From positions 618,482-682,481 of the forward strand of contig BDSI01000053.1 in assembly GCA_003117195.1 (NCBI GenBank): 64,000 bases of DNA. The letters run 5' to 3'. How positions within the stretch are numbered: position 1 is the first letter of the stretch; every line of letters begins with the position of its first letter. Shown here piece by piece: positions 22,334-34,000 of the stretch. The translations under genes were made by a program, and so were the position numbers. The notes under the pieces were generated by a model. It did no database searches. It was not told the DNA's origin and saw nothing but the letters and a program-made list of their open reading frames with translations. The DNA comes from Eudorina sp. 2006-703-Eu-15. Its lineage: Eukaryota; Chlorophyta; Chlorophyceae; Chlamydomonadales; Volvocaceae.

Positions 22334-24517
22334 TCACGCGGGCGGCGGCGGTGGGGTCCCATCCTTGACCTCAACCAGCCCCTGCGACCGCCAAGCTTGC
22401 ATGCCGCCCTGCGTCGGGCGAGGACGAACCACGAGCAAGCAACAGTGCAGTGTAATAATCCACATTCCTGTCCCTTGAAGAGGACGATTGTTATTAGTGC
22501 AACCGTTACAACAGTGGACCCTTAGTCGATAGCGGACCCTTAGCGATCCAACGGCCCCAGATAGCTTGTGGGCGCCTCATCTTATCAACCCCTACCAAGG
22601 ACGATAACTACTACGCAAGGAGACGCCCATGCGCTGAGGTACTGAGGCTGTCACCGTTTGCTTCACGGGGTCCACTGTAACATGGAGCGAGGTACGTACT
22701 GATCACTGCCGGCTGTGACCTGCAGGTCGCTCGGCATCCCAAGGTACGGTACCAAGTAAGGTCGAGCACGCACGGCAGCATCGCACGCAAGCGCGCGTGA
22801 AATGGCGCTCCTCGCTAGATGTCTGTCCGTGCGTGATGGGCTAGGGATACATGATCAGGGGAGCAGCAGGGGGCAGCTGGAGGAAGCAGGGAGCGGCATA
22901 GAGCAGCAGGCAGCAGCTACCCACTGCTGGCGAAGTGCGTTGCGCCGCGGCATGCAGCCCCCTACGTACCTAGGTAGGTGGGGCCAGCAAGCTGAGCCGC
23001 TGCCGCCCTCGCTGCGTCCTATCTCAGCGGCTGGCCTTGTACGCACGTACGCACGGGTGAATGTGCCAGGGGACCCCGCAGAGGGACGGCTCACTGTGCC
23101 GCATGTGCCGCACATATAAACCGTACCTTGAGCTGCTTGACGTTGGTGTACCCCCGCTCCCTCAGCCACTTGAGGGCCCCGATCGAGCGGTGCGCAGACA
23201 GGCAGATGACGTACATCTCAGTGCCCGGCTCCACAGCCTCCAGCAAGGGGGCCACACTGCGGAGCGCGGATGCGCACGGCGCAGGACGGACCAACGGTGC
23301 GCGCGTGGTGCAACGCAGCCGTCGCTGGCCTGGGAAGCAAGCCTGAGGTGGATGGTGTATATGTAGGTGGTGTAAGTTAGGTGGTATAATACCGACCCCT
23401 TATTACCGCACGCAAACCTGAAACGCATGATGAATGGCCTGCGCACAAATACATAGTAACGTACCCCTACAAGTGGTACATGTTACGAGCGAGTATGCTG
23501 TGCGCCCGCGGGCACGCATACACCGGCGGTACAGCCCCACGTACCTGGATGGCCAGGACCAGGGCGGCAGGAAGGACGCGTGCAGGGCCCCGGGAATGTG
23601 GCCCGCGCCGTACTCGCCTCGCGTCCGCACGTCGATTATGCGGGGGGCCGTCGGGGAGGACCTGGGGCAGAAGACAGGCAAGGCCGGGATCGAAAGCTGC
23701 GAGAATGGCCAACGACGATGGAACGGACATGGGACACGCGAGGTTCGTTGCGTGAGATTAAGCGGAGATGATTCGATATCGATTCGACCTTTGTTGATGT
23801 CAGGGACCAGCAGTCGAGTGCCGGCAAAAGGTTCTGCGACAGGTTCTGCGGCATCTGTCTGGCCACATGCCCACATCATCGGGTCGAAACCGATTCATGC
23901 AAGGGCGACCGGTGGCTATCATGGTGCGGCGGCCTGCGGCGCCGTGCACCGATGGCCGCTGTGGGGTCATGCATCGTATTTTCGGATGCCTTGCTTGTCT
24001 GCCACTGGCTACGTAGGGATTGCAGCTGTAAGGATTGCAAAGACCCTGGAATGGCCACAAGGTGCACGAAAACATACCCTTCGGATCAGTCATAGTGTCG
24101 AACATGTACGGCGCAAAAATTACTTCATACGAAAGCAGCACAAGAAGGGTTGGCCAAAGCGGCATTTGGATTCACCCCAGCGAAAAGATGCTTTGCCGAA
24201 ATCACAGCCCGTAGCCCCGCACGCAACGCCGTGAATTGCGGTTGGTTGCCAGTACAGGAGCCCGGCAGCTGGGACAAACACACTCCAGGTATTGGACATG
24301 GTTGCCGCTGAAGGCGTCTTTAGCATTGAGACACGCACTGCTTGAACAGCCCTAACAATAATAAGCTGTCAGTTCCCGTTTCCGGAACGCGCCCTAACGC
24401 CCCCTCTCCGCTACCCCACCTCTGTTCCGGTGTGAGGGCAAGGATGCGGTTGCTGATCTCCAGAATTTCGGATGGCTCGACCTCGGGCACGGTACCAAAA
24501 GTCCAAAGCCAGCTCAT
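22334..24517 (-). CDS. Single-domain rhodanese (thiosulfate sulfurtransferase-like), four exons
   Basis: Exons on the minus strand: 24517-24420, 23661-23545, 23256-23127, 22408-22334. All introns are GT-AG, phase is kept at each junction, and the sum is 420 nt, giving 139 residues. The start MSWLWTFGTVPEVEPSEI is the first ATG, and no transit peptide is evident. The domain begins with a PEVEPSEILEIS helix. It continues IIDVRTRGEYGAGHIPGA (residues 41-58), the active-site loop ICLSAHRS with Cys90 as nucleophile, RGYTNVKQLKGGMQAW (106-121), and a PPPPPA end. Rhodaneses move sulfane sulfur from thiosulfate or a similar donor through a cysteine persulfide. The CLSAHRS loop marks a subgroup whose substrate I cannot name. 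The introns (758, 288 and 718 nt) are far longer than the exons. Divergent from ATG5. Confidence 0.88.
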
Positions 24518-25372
24518 ATTCTTGGCAAGGGCAAGGATAGTTGGGCGCTGACTTCGAGCAGACGTGGAACCGATACAGAATGAAAGGCTAGGAAAATCGG
24601 TTATAATGAAAGATATACAAGCAACCCGTGACTCGGTGTGTCCAAGAAGCCGTTTCAGTTAGACCATTCAGTTAGGCAGATTTCCCGCGGTACAGTCATG
24701 TGTGTTCATTCGTGTTCCGACTGTGCACTTGCAATCAATGGTATTGTTACAATGTTATCGCTGACCTGCGTAAACTTTGAGGTCGTGAAATCGGCAATAG
24801 GATATATTTGACATCAGATTGGCCGTCGACATGATACCCTTGCGCTTGTTCGATACAATAAATTTCGTTCAGCAACCTACATAAACAGTATATTATTTTT
24901 GTACATGGCTGCTCATGGCGTCGGGCATCCGGACTCACAGTAACGACTCCCAAACGCCAGTGCAACATGTGGCTGCGTGCACATGGCAGACGAGGGTTCC
25001 CGTGCATTTGTCGCTGGCGCCTGATAACATCAGCAGTCCGTCCGGTGTCCGGCCTATCTATGTAAGTTTAGGAGTCGAGCTCGCAAGGAACCGTTTCTTA
25101 AGAACCATGTGAATGCATATCGGCATGGATGCCATCATAAGTTCTGTTCACGGAAAGATGCATGACAAAGCCGTGCGCGGTCTTGTCGGCCTAACCCACG
25201 TGGCACGGCAACGCTCGCCGGTGGAGTCCCCGTGCATTGTCAGCCAGGGACTGCGTTGGCCTACGCCATTTGATGGCCCAACCCCCACCGAACTGCGCGT
25301 CCCAATACGTCCCGGCGTGCCGGCATCCCCTACGGCAATGTTCTGGATGTTCTTTGCTGCTCCCTCCCCTAG
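24518..25372. other. Divergent intergenic region between the rhodanese gene and ATG5
   Basis: AT-richer than its surroundings (about 24590-24910). It must hold the promoters of both genes and the unresolved ATG5 first exon. TATA-like strings lie at about 24604 and 24613 on the rhodanese side, roughly 90-100 nt upstream of its ATG. Possible ATG5 start codons include 25158 (MHDKAV) in a frame open to 25586. Confidence 0.5.
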
Positions 25373-28300
25373 GGCGCACTGGTGCTGCGCACACGGGTGG
25401 CCTGTGCGCACCCGAGCCCTGCGTTCGCCCTCTACCTGCCGCTCCACGTCTGCCTGCCTTCCAAACTCTCCCAACTATTCCTATACCGTCCCCCCCCCCT
25501 TCCGCCTCCTGTTGTCTGACGGTTTGACGGCATGGCGGCTGGGCTGCAGCTCATGGCGCCTCGGCAGGGCTACCTGCACGTGGTAGCCTCCCAGGCGTGG
25601 CCGCACCTCCAGGTGAGGCACACACCCTCCTCCTTTGGCCCCGCGTCCTCGCCTTCCCCACACCGACCACCTCTATCGAGGTCTTGAAATCGTCCATCTC
25701 CTCTGTAAGGAGCCCTTCTATTGCGCAGGGGCTTACAATGATCCACCACCTCTGAAGGAGGCCTTCTCCTACTCAGGGGCTTACAGTCATACACATCCTC
25801 TGACGGGGCTTTTCTATTGCTCAGGGGCTTACAAGCCGATGCAATGATGGGTCCAACCTGCCCCCGGCACGTCGCTCTGTCGCCCGCTGCCTTGGCGCCT
25901 GGTCTGGCCCTGGCTCCCTCCTGGATTCCGCCGAACCCCGCCGCCCTAAACATTCCTTCGCCCTGCCCCCCGCCCGCCTCGTCTGCCGTGTCGTGGCCCG
26001 CCCGCCTCGTCTGCCGTGACGTGCCCCGCAACCCGCTCATGCCGGTGCGCTGGTGATGGCGCTGCGGCTGCGCCTTGTCCCGGTGGCGCTCGAACCATCA
26101 TCCATCGCCGGCGGCCCTCGGCGGCGGCGGTGCACGCGGGCGCGCGGATGGGTCGTGGGGCGCAGCACGTGCTTCCCAGCGTCCCCGGGCGGCCTGGCGC
26201 GCCGCGACCCTGGTTTGACAGCCTGGGCGTACCCCTCAAGTGGTGAGAGCGCGGAGCGTGCGCAGGGAGGTCCCGGAGAGCTAGGAGGCCGCGCAGCCTA
26301 CTCGGGAAGCCCGGCGTGAAGTGGCTAGGGCGCGCTATGGGAGATACCGCCATGGGAGGTTGGAAATGAAAGGAAAACCAAACCCAGAACCCAACCCGGG
26401 CACAACCAAAAATAGTGACCATGAGAGGTGCCATTGGGTTGGTAGGCCAGGAGGTGTGACGCTCCAGGGGCGGCGATCTCCGTGTCGCGGACGGCATAAG
26501 TGCCGTATGAGACCTCGGACGGATGCCTGTGTGCTGACAGAGGATACCTGGACTGAGCGGGGTCGCCTGCTGGCAGCTGCGACGCTCTCTTTCCCTCTGG
26601 GGGGTCCAGGTTGCGTCGTACATCCTCGGGTCGCGTCGTCTTACATGGTTGTAACGAACGGGGTCAAAAAGGGGGGGTATAGAAAATAGGTAAGACAAAT
26701 TGAAGCTGCGGTGCTGCCAGAGCAAACGTCTAATTCAGGGGGGATCAAGGGGAGATCACATGACCCCCTGCGGTGACCCCTTTCCGCGGTTTCGCTGTCC
26801 TGCTGCACTGATCCGGAAGGGTGACGGGTCGGTCCTCGGTCCTCGGTGGCGGCCGCTGCAGGTACCTGCCGTGCGGGGTGCTGTACGACCTGCTGGCGGA
26901 GGAGGGCCAGCTGCCTTGGAGGCTGACGGTGAGGGCGATGGCATGTGCGTGTGGCGGGTGACCTGGCGTGTGTGTGTGGGGGGGTGCTAGTGGTGTTTCG
27001 TGGGATGCATATGTTTGTGTGGGGGGCCAGGGGCTATGAACGATTAACAGGTCCAGAACGAACCTGTAGTGGCATGGTTACATATGTCGCTGACCGGGGT
27101 CTGCCGCTGACCGGGGCAGCCACCCTCGCCCGTAGCCCCTTGTAGAGAAGTGGTCTGTTGATGATGATGATGGGTGTGTTTGTAGGCAGGCAGGCAGAGC
27201 AGGAGTGCGCTTCGAAGGCAGGCAGGCAGAGCAGGAGTGCGAGACATGCAAGGGGGCACAGCAGTGCCCAACAGTGGCCCCCGTGTGTGTGTACATCGTG
27301 ACGCCCCTCCCTCCTGGGCCTGATGCGGCCCATACACACACGCCCGCCTGTTCTCCGCACTCACAGCGGCGTGGCCCCGTTGGACCCCCATTGCCGGCCG
27401 CTCCTGATCCCCCTCTGGGCCCTCTGGCAGCCGCGCAGATTGGCTATGCCCACCGATTTCCTAGCCCCCTCTGGGCAGATTGGCTATGCCCACCGATTTC
27501 CTAGGCCCCTCTGGGCAGATTGGCTATGTCTACCCCTTTCCCATACCCTTCTCGTGGAATCCCCCGGCCCGTCTCCCTCCCCTCCTGTCTCCAATTTCTC
27601 CGGTCGAACCGTCGCACTGGCAGCAGCGCAGATTGAAAATGTCAACCAATGTCCTATACCCCTCCCCTCCCTCCCCCCTGCCCGTGCGCTGCCCCCCTGC
27701 AGGTCCACTACACGCACCCACCCGAGGCGCTTGTGGGCTGGGACACGGGGGCCACCCCGCAAGCCCAGTTCATGAACTCGCTCAAGGTGCGGTTGGGGCG
27801 GTGTTATGAGCGTTTTATCAGAAAACGTTCATCATAAATGGTGTTGCAGTGGGCCCCGCGGGTCATCGGTGACAGCCGTATTTATGGTTTACGGTGTAGG
27901 CAACACGGGCGGTGTGTGGGTAGGCAGCAGGGAACTGACGGAACTGACGGACGGCCAGGGCAAGGGGGCCGGTACGGAATGGGCTGCACCAGGACCTCAT
28001 CCAGCGGTGTGGCGGACTCCCCATTGAGTCCCCCAACCATGGGGGGTGGGGGGGGTGCAGCTTGGGATGCGGCGCCGTGCGGTGAAGCCTGAAGTGGGTT
28101 GTAGTCACCCGGGATGCCTCAGCGCCGCCCGCATCGGCAGGAAGTCACTCGACCATTGAGACCAAGGAAGCCACCAATTGTCCGCTGTTGCCAGAACCCG
28201 TCCAAACCCGTCGGCGTGGAAAGCCGCCGCATTCCCGCGTGTCCGGTGGCTCAGCGCGCGCCCCACTCACATCAGTGTGAGATACGGCAGTGTGAGATAC

Positions 28301-29552
28301 GGCAGTGTGAGATACGGGTCCCATCCCGCGAAACGTGGCCCGTCAGTGTCGTCGGGGTATCAATTCAGAGTCGCCGGGGTACCCTAGAGCCACATACCGC
28401 ACACCACCTCCCTCCTCCTCGGACCTTTGCTCTCTGGCAGCAGCAGCGCGGTTTGAATATGTCTACCAATTTCCTGCACCCCTTCCCCCTCGCTCGCATC
28501 GCCGCAGGAGGCCTGCTACATCTGCCGCGGCACCGACGGCGCCGCCGCCGTGATGCGAATGGGCAGCGCGGCGCAGGATGAGCTGTGGTCTGCCGTACAG
28601 GCCGGCGACGTGACGTCGTACCGGTCCGCGCTGGAGGGGCTGCGGGTGGTGCCGACGGCGGTGAGGTCGGGTCGGGTCGGGTCGGGTTTCGGAGCCACGA
28701 CGGGCGATGCGCAGGAGGCGGGGAAAGGGGACGGATCATATAATCTCTTACCACCTTGTTTTGTTGTTTCGGAATGGGCCTGCGTCCTGCGCCCCGCACC
28801 CTGCGCCCCGCACCGTGCGCTCTGCACCCTGCGCCCCGCGCCCTGCGCCCCGCACCCTGCGCTCTGCACCCTGCGCTCTGCACGACGCCAACTGCCCCGC
28901 TCTGCCATCGCGGAGATGACCGGAGGTGGCGTGCAGGGAGCGGCAGCGGTCGTGCTGTGCTGTGCTGTGCTGTGCTGTGCTCTGCTGCGCTGTGTCACGA
29001 CGTCTTCTTTCACGCCTTCGTCTCTTGCCAACTTGTCAACCTACCATATACCTACTTTGCAATGTATCCCCCCCCTTCACCCACGACCACCGCAGCGACA
29101 AGGCCAGCCTCCGAACATCCCCGTCCGGCTGCTGCTGCGGCGCGCCACGGCGGCGGCGCCGCCGCCGGCCAAGAGCGTGTCAGCGGCCGGCGCCACCACC
29201 AGCGGCGCCGGCGGCGCCGCCGGCGCCGTAGCGACCTCTGCAGCTGCTTCCACCGCCGCCGCCGCCGGGACCCCCTCTCGGGAGAGCAGCAGCGGGGGCG
29301 CCGCCACCGGCGATGCCGCGACCGCGGCACCGACCCTTGGGTCGGCCCCCGGCGCGCCCAGCAGCGCTGCGACGACGCGGCCCGCGGTCCCGGGCGCCGC
29401 CAGCGTCTTTGGCGCCGGCGGCGGCGGCGGCGGCGGCCTGTGGGAGTCCTGTATCACCTCCACAAGCCGACCTGTCCCCGCGCTTCGAGGTGCCGGCGGG
29501 GAGCCCACCACCCTGGGCCACTTGCTGCACATCCTGCTGCCGCACGTCTTCC

Positions 29553-29594
<42 letters not shown>

Positions 29595-30520
29595 ATAACG
29601 CGCCCGCAGCGGCGGCGGCGGCTGCGACTGTGGTATCCGCAGCCGGGCCGCCGCCGCCGCCGCCGTCAGGAAGTGGGGCAGGAACGGCGGTAGCGGCTCC
29701 AGGACCTGGCTCGGCGGGAGGAGGCGCAGCCGCAGCGCGAGGCGGCGGCGGCGGCGGCAGGACAAGTGAAGTCGGGGCGGGACGCACTCAGGGCCCTGGG
29801 AAAGAAGCTGTTGCGGTCGGGGGTGGCGCTGCGCACCCGCAGGACAGCAGCATCGACGGGGCTGACGGTGGCGACGGTGAAGGATCGAGTAGGGGGCTGG
29901 GTGCAGAGAGCAGGGAGGATGCGGCTTCGGAGCCGGGGCGCCGAGGAGGGACCGAGGGGGGTGGTGGCAGCAGCCCCTGTGTCGCCGGGACAGCGGGACA
30001 GTGCGAAACAGCGACAGATGAAGGCGGGGGTGCTGAGCTGGCCGGTGCCCCGGGGTCAAGCGCCGACACGGCGGCGGCAGCGGCGGCGGCGGCGGGCGTG
30101 ACCGGCGGGTCCTGTACGGCAGGTGACGGGGAAGGACGGACGGACGTGGGGGCTGGACCGCGGGGGGAGGCAAAACCGGACGATTGTAGTCCTGGGGGAA
30201 GCAGCGGCGCGGGCGGAGGGCGAGGGCCGACGAGCGCAGGCACGGCTGCGGGACGAGGAGCTGCTGGAGGCGGGGGACCGGCCGCTGCCGCCGTGGGGCA
30301 GTCGGCGGTGGCAGCCTTGGGAGCGGCGGATGCGGAGCGGTTGGAGCGGTTAGAAAGGCCCACGTGGCCCTCGTGTCGGGTCCTGGTGGGCGGCATCTGT
30401 CCCCCGTTGGAGGCGCCGATTGGGTGGCTGCATGCGGCCATGCACGCGCCGGACCTGTTCCTGTACGTGGTGGTGAGGTTGGACCAGGCGGGGGCGGGGC
30501 CGGGGGAGCCGGGGCGGTGA
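25373..30520 (+). CDS. ATG5: Autophagy protein 5 (5' end unresolved)
   Basis: ATG5 is conjugated to ATG12 and, with ATG16, drives ATG8 lipidation on the growing autophagosome. Exons supported: 25373-25447 (GALVLRTRV), 25550-25612 (LMAPRQGYLHVVASQAWPHL), a problematic exon ending 26052 (NPLMPVR|W), 26862-26928 (YLPCGVLYDLL...LPWRLT), 27703-27786 (VHYTHPPEAL...FMNSLK), 28508-28660 (EACYICRG...DELWSAV), 29096-30520. The Lys ending FMNSLK corresponds to the ATG12 acceptor. The last exon carries NIPVRLLL, SRPV...LGHLLHILLPHVF and the C-terminal CRVLVGGICPPLEAPIGWLH, typical of ATG5. About 250 residues of Ala/Gly/Pro/Ser sequence separate the last two blocks. The exon before 26052 fits phase only with an acceptor at 25785-25786. 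The true first exon is not identified. Confidence 0.9.
25703..25836. repeat. About 48-bp tandem repeat, three diverged copies
   Basis: Three successive units begin CCTCTG and contain a CTTCTATTGC or CTTCTCCTAC string followed by TCAGGGGCTTACA. Each carries a potential acceptor AG. They lie in or next to the third ATG5 exon. Confidence 0.75.
27420..27546. repeat. About 40-bp direct repeat, three copies, in ATG5 intron
   Basis: GCAGATTGGCTATGCCCACC plus GATTTCCTAG and CCCCTCTGG is repeated at about 27435, 27475 and 27516. The unit is a version of the introner-like motif seen near other acceptors of ATG5 and PCS. Confidence 0.85.
28275..28320. repeat. 16-bp direct repeat, three copies
   Basis: GTGTGAGATACGGCA is repeated three times in the intron before ATG5 exon 28508-28660. 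Confidence 0.85.
28790..28992. repeat. 13-bp minisatellite and (TGTGC)n run in ATG5 intron
   Basis: CCCTGCGCYYCGCA-type units cover about 28790-28885, and a pentanucleotide TGTGC run covers about 28951-28990. Both lie in the 435-nt intron 28661-29095, so their frames are not coding. Confidence 0.85.
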
Positions 30521-31071
30521 GGTGAGGTGAGGTGTCGCCGCCGTCCGCCACCGATGATTTGGCGCTGGGACGCGCTGTTGGTCGCTCTGGTTGTAAGGAA
30601 AACAGAGCGCGGAGCTAAGCGGTTGGCTGGAGATTCGGGGGGAAGGGCCCGGAGGAGGGGGATGGAGATGGGAAGAGCGGGTGGGACAACCGGACAAAGA
30701 CCTGTGCGCCGGTCACCCGTCAGTCGTGGTGCAAATTAGGCAAGGGAATCACAAGGATGCCCGAAGCTCGGCTACTCACCAGCGCACTTTTGAATTTGAC
30801 GCACAGCAAACCATATACGTTTCGAATAACCAACTTCAAAGAAATTCTGCAATATAATGACAGTTGGTTGACGTTTCAACGGCTCGGCGTACGGCGTCTG
30901 GAAATGAGCATATACCAGCGGTATCCGCATCGAGCCATCAAAGTGAGCAGCCAGTGAAGGCTGTCCTTTCACAACGTGGTCAACTTGTAATCATGCATTA
31001 ATTATGTTACCCTGTCCGTGGAGGGCTTCCGTTTTACACATTTGCAAATCGTCCAAGAACACTGTTGAATC
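30521..31071. other. Intergenic region between ATG5 and phytochelatin synthase
   Basis: About 550 bp. It holds the ATG5 3' UTR and the PCS promoter. No clear TATA box or gene is visible. Confidence 0.5.
30592..30596 (+). promoter_or_regulatory. TGTAA polyadenylation signal of ATG5
   Basis: TGTAA lies 72 nt after the ATG5 stop codon, a normal distance for volvocine genes. Confidence 0.55.
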
Positions 31072-34000
31072 ATGGCGCAGTCAGCAAACAAGCGGACGTA
31101 TTATAAGCGTGCCCTTCCATCACCGCCGGCTATTGCGTTTTCTTCGGCCGAAGGTGACTGTCCACGGGTGCCCTGAAATGCGGCAACTGCCATTGAACTC
31201 GTGCGCTGAATAGACAAGGCGCCCATTACGTACAATCCGTGGCATGTTTGCTGGCCCTGACGAGCAAAACCTTGCCATCAACCTCAGGGCGAGAGATATT
31301 CGCGGAGGCCCTCCAGCATGGCACTATGGTTGGATTCTTTAAGCTCATTGAGCAGTTCACGTAAGTGACGAAATCGTGCTGGTTGGGCGTCTAGGGTTTG
31401 ACGCCGATGGCCACGAGTTCAGAGGCACGTGGCGCACCAAGCTGCTTTGTCGTAATGGGGCGTGGTCGAATTCCCAATTACGCATAACGTTGAACATATA
31501 GGTCGTTACCCGTGGCGTTGACCTCTTGTTGCGTCTGGCTGCATTTTGCCCACACATGCACGTCCGTTGAACCAATGATCCTCTCCCATCCGCCCCAGGA
31601 CACAAGAGGAGCCGCAGTACTGCGGGTTGGCCGCCCTGTCCATGACTCTGAACGCGCTGGGGATCGACCCGCGGCGCACGTGGAAGGGCGCCTGGCGGTG
31701 GTTCTCCGAAACCATGCTCGATTGTTGCAAGACCATGGAGGATATCAAGCGGGACGGCATCACGCTGAGTCAGGTAGGTCAGGACGGACCAGGCGAGGGA
31801 CCCCTCGCCTGGCACAGCCCTTTGCCCCTTCTACCCCCAGAGGGATTCCGCCCGATGCCCCCGTTCGGCTGCACTAGGACTTGACAGTGCGTCCCTGTAC
31901 CAAGGCGTTTCTGCTTCACGTTGGGGAGAGCTGTGCTGAGGGTTTAAATTGACGCTGGCCACAATTGTGGTATGGGGCTGGAGGGCAAGGGGCTCTGTAC
32001 AGTTCATAACTGCACAGAAGAGCGGCTGGAACGGCTTAGGTGCGTGACTAGCCTTGCGGAAGGGGCGAGCAACACTCGCCCCGGATATCGGTCTGGTTGC
32101 ATTGGATATGGTCGTGTGAATCAATCCAGTGTAGAAGTGGGAGTCGTGTGGTGGCAGATCGGCACCTGCCGCATAAGATGCGTTTGGTTCGAAACCGCTC
32201 GCCCTCCGACCCAAAACTGAAACCGGCTACTTGACCCAAATCAGCAGTGTCAATCGACCCGATCAAACCAAATGTGTCTATTTTACCGGATTCAGAGGAT
32301 CCTATCCGACCCAGATCCGACCCAGATCCGACGTAACGGCGCGGCCTAGGCCCAACCTGTGACGACCCCGGCACAGTACAGCGCAGGTCGACGTCCGGTA
32401 CATGTAGGCGCAATCATTACAAGGTGGACCCGAGTCCCGACCGGGTGTAGTTGGTACATGTAGGCACATGTGTACATGGTACAATTATGGTATAATAATA
32501 ATACCACGCTTTTAATAGAAGCTTGAATTTATAAATTGATCGACTCGACGTCGATGGCTAAGATCGGGTACTCCCATCATCCCTTTCGGGGGGGATGCCT
32601 TCGCCTCATCAGATGTGTACTTAGATGTTAGATCACCCTTTCCCCATCCGCTCTTGCTGCGGCTCATGTCAGGCGGCGTGCTTGGCCCGATGCAACGGAG
32701 CTGACGTGTCCGTCCACCGGCACGGCACCTTTGAGGGGACCACCTTCCGGCAGCTTCTGCGGGACGTCACGGCGTCCGAGGTGGGTGTGTGGGTGGGCGG
32801 GTGTGTGGGTGGGCTGCAGAGCGGGTGGCAGGGCCGCGGGGGGGGGGCCCGCGGGTGGCAAGGGCGGGCCGGACCTTGGGTGGGCGGATGTGGGAGGCGG
32901 CCTTCTCTGTGCTAGCCTACACGGTGCAGCGGGGCGCGGCCCTTCCCTCGGTCCGGTGTGAGGGCCGCCATCCACCTCGCACTCGCCGTACCCAGCTCCT
33001 CAACGCCCACCACTCCTCCCTCCTTTCTTGTACTTCCTCCCTCCTGATCCGATCCTTCCTCCCTCCGCAGTTTGATTACGTCTTTCCCTATTTCAGTCCC
33101 TCAACCCCCTGCGCCCTGCCCCCTGCCCCTCTGTATTCCCCCCGTCCACCATTTTGAATATGCCTACCCATTTCCTGTATTCCCCTCTTTACCCACGGGC
33201 ACCCCAGGATCGCCACATGGTGGTGTCCTACAGTCGCAAGGTCTTCAAGCAGAGCGGCGACGGCCACTTCTCGCCCATCGGCGGCTTCCATCCGGGCAGG
33301 GATCTGGTGCTCATATTGGACGTGGTGAGCAGGGCGGGGAGCGGGCGGGGCCGTGTGCATGTGTTCATAAAACTGTGAATGTGTGTTTCATGAGAAACCC
33401 GCCCAGAATCGCCCCTGTGAATGTGTGTAAAAGCAACCTGAGCCGCGAGAAGCGAAGTCCAGCGTGACAGTCGATGCAGGCGACATAAGTGTGTGTGCGG
33501 TGGGGGGCCCGGGGACAGCGCAGGGCGGCGCAGGGCGGAATGGGCCGGGACAGGTGGGTAAGAAGGGCGAGGATGGATGAGATTGGAGTCGCGCCAAGTG
33601 GAATGTGGGACACGGGAAGTCGTGCAGTCGGGCGTCATGGCGTGACGAGTGGGACACCGAAGCGGAGGGTCCCCCCTCGGATTGAGGATCCGGGCAATGG
33701 AAAACGTATAACCGGATGATCCGCGGCGTCCACTGAAACACCATCAACAAATTAAAACCTTCCTCTGATGGATTCGTCTCGGCTTGGCTTGTCTGACGAA
33801 ACGCTCCCATACGTTGCGCGCCTTCCCATGCGGGTTGCGCTGCCACCTGGTGAAGACATGAATGCATGAGGACCTCCCTGGGGGGCGCCGTCCGGTCCGT
33901 TCGTGCAATCGGCACATCTCCGCACACCCGCCCCGTCCCGACTCATCCCGCCCCCGTCCGACCCCGGTATGGCGCGTCCCGCCAGGCGCGCTTCAAGTAC

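Noticed and set aside
22334..24517. Bacterial contamination because of the rhodanese active-site type
   Set aside because: The gene has three GT-AG introns and sits among algal genes.
28790..28990. Coding continuation of ATG5 through CAPHRALCTLRPAPC-type repeats
   Set aside because: This is the intron 28661-29095. Splicing gives VVPTA|RQGQPPNIPVRL, which fits ATG5.
29077..30551. Long minus-strand ORFs (up to 365 codons) opposite ATG5
   Set aside because: They mirror Ala/Gly/Pro codons of the + strand. The + frame carries real ATG5 motifs at both ends.
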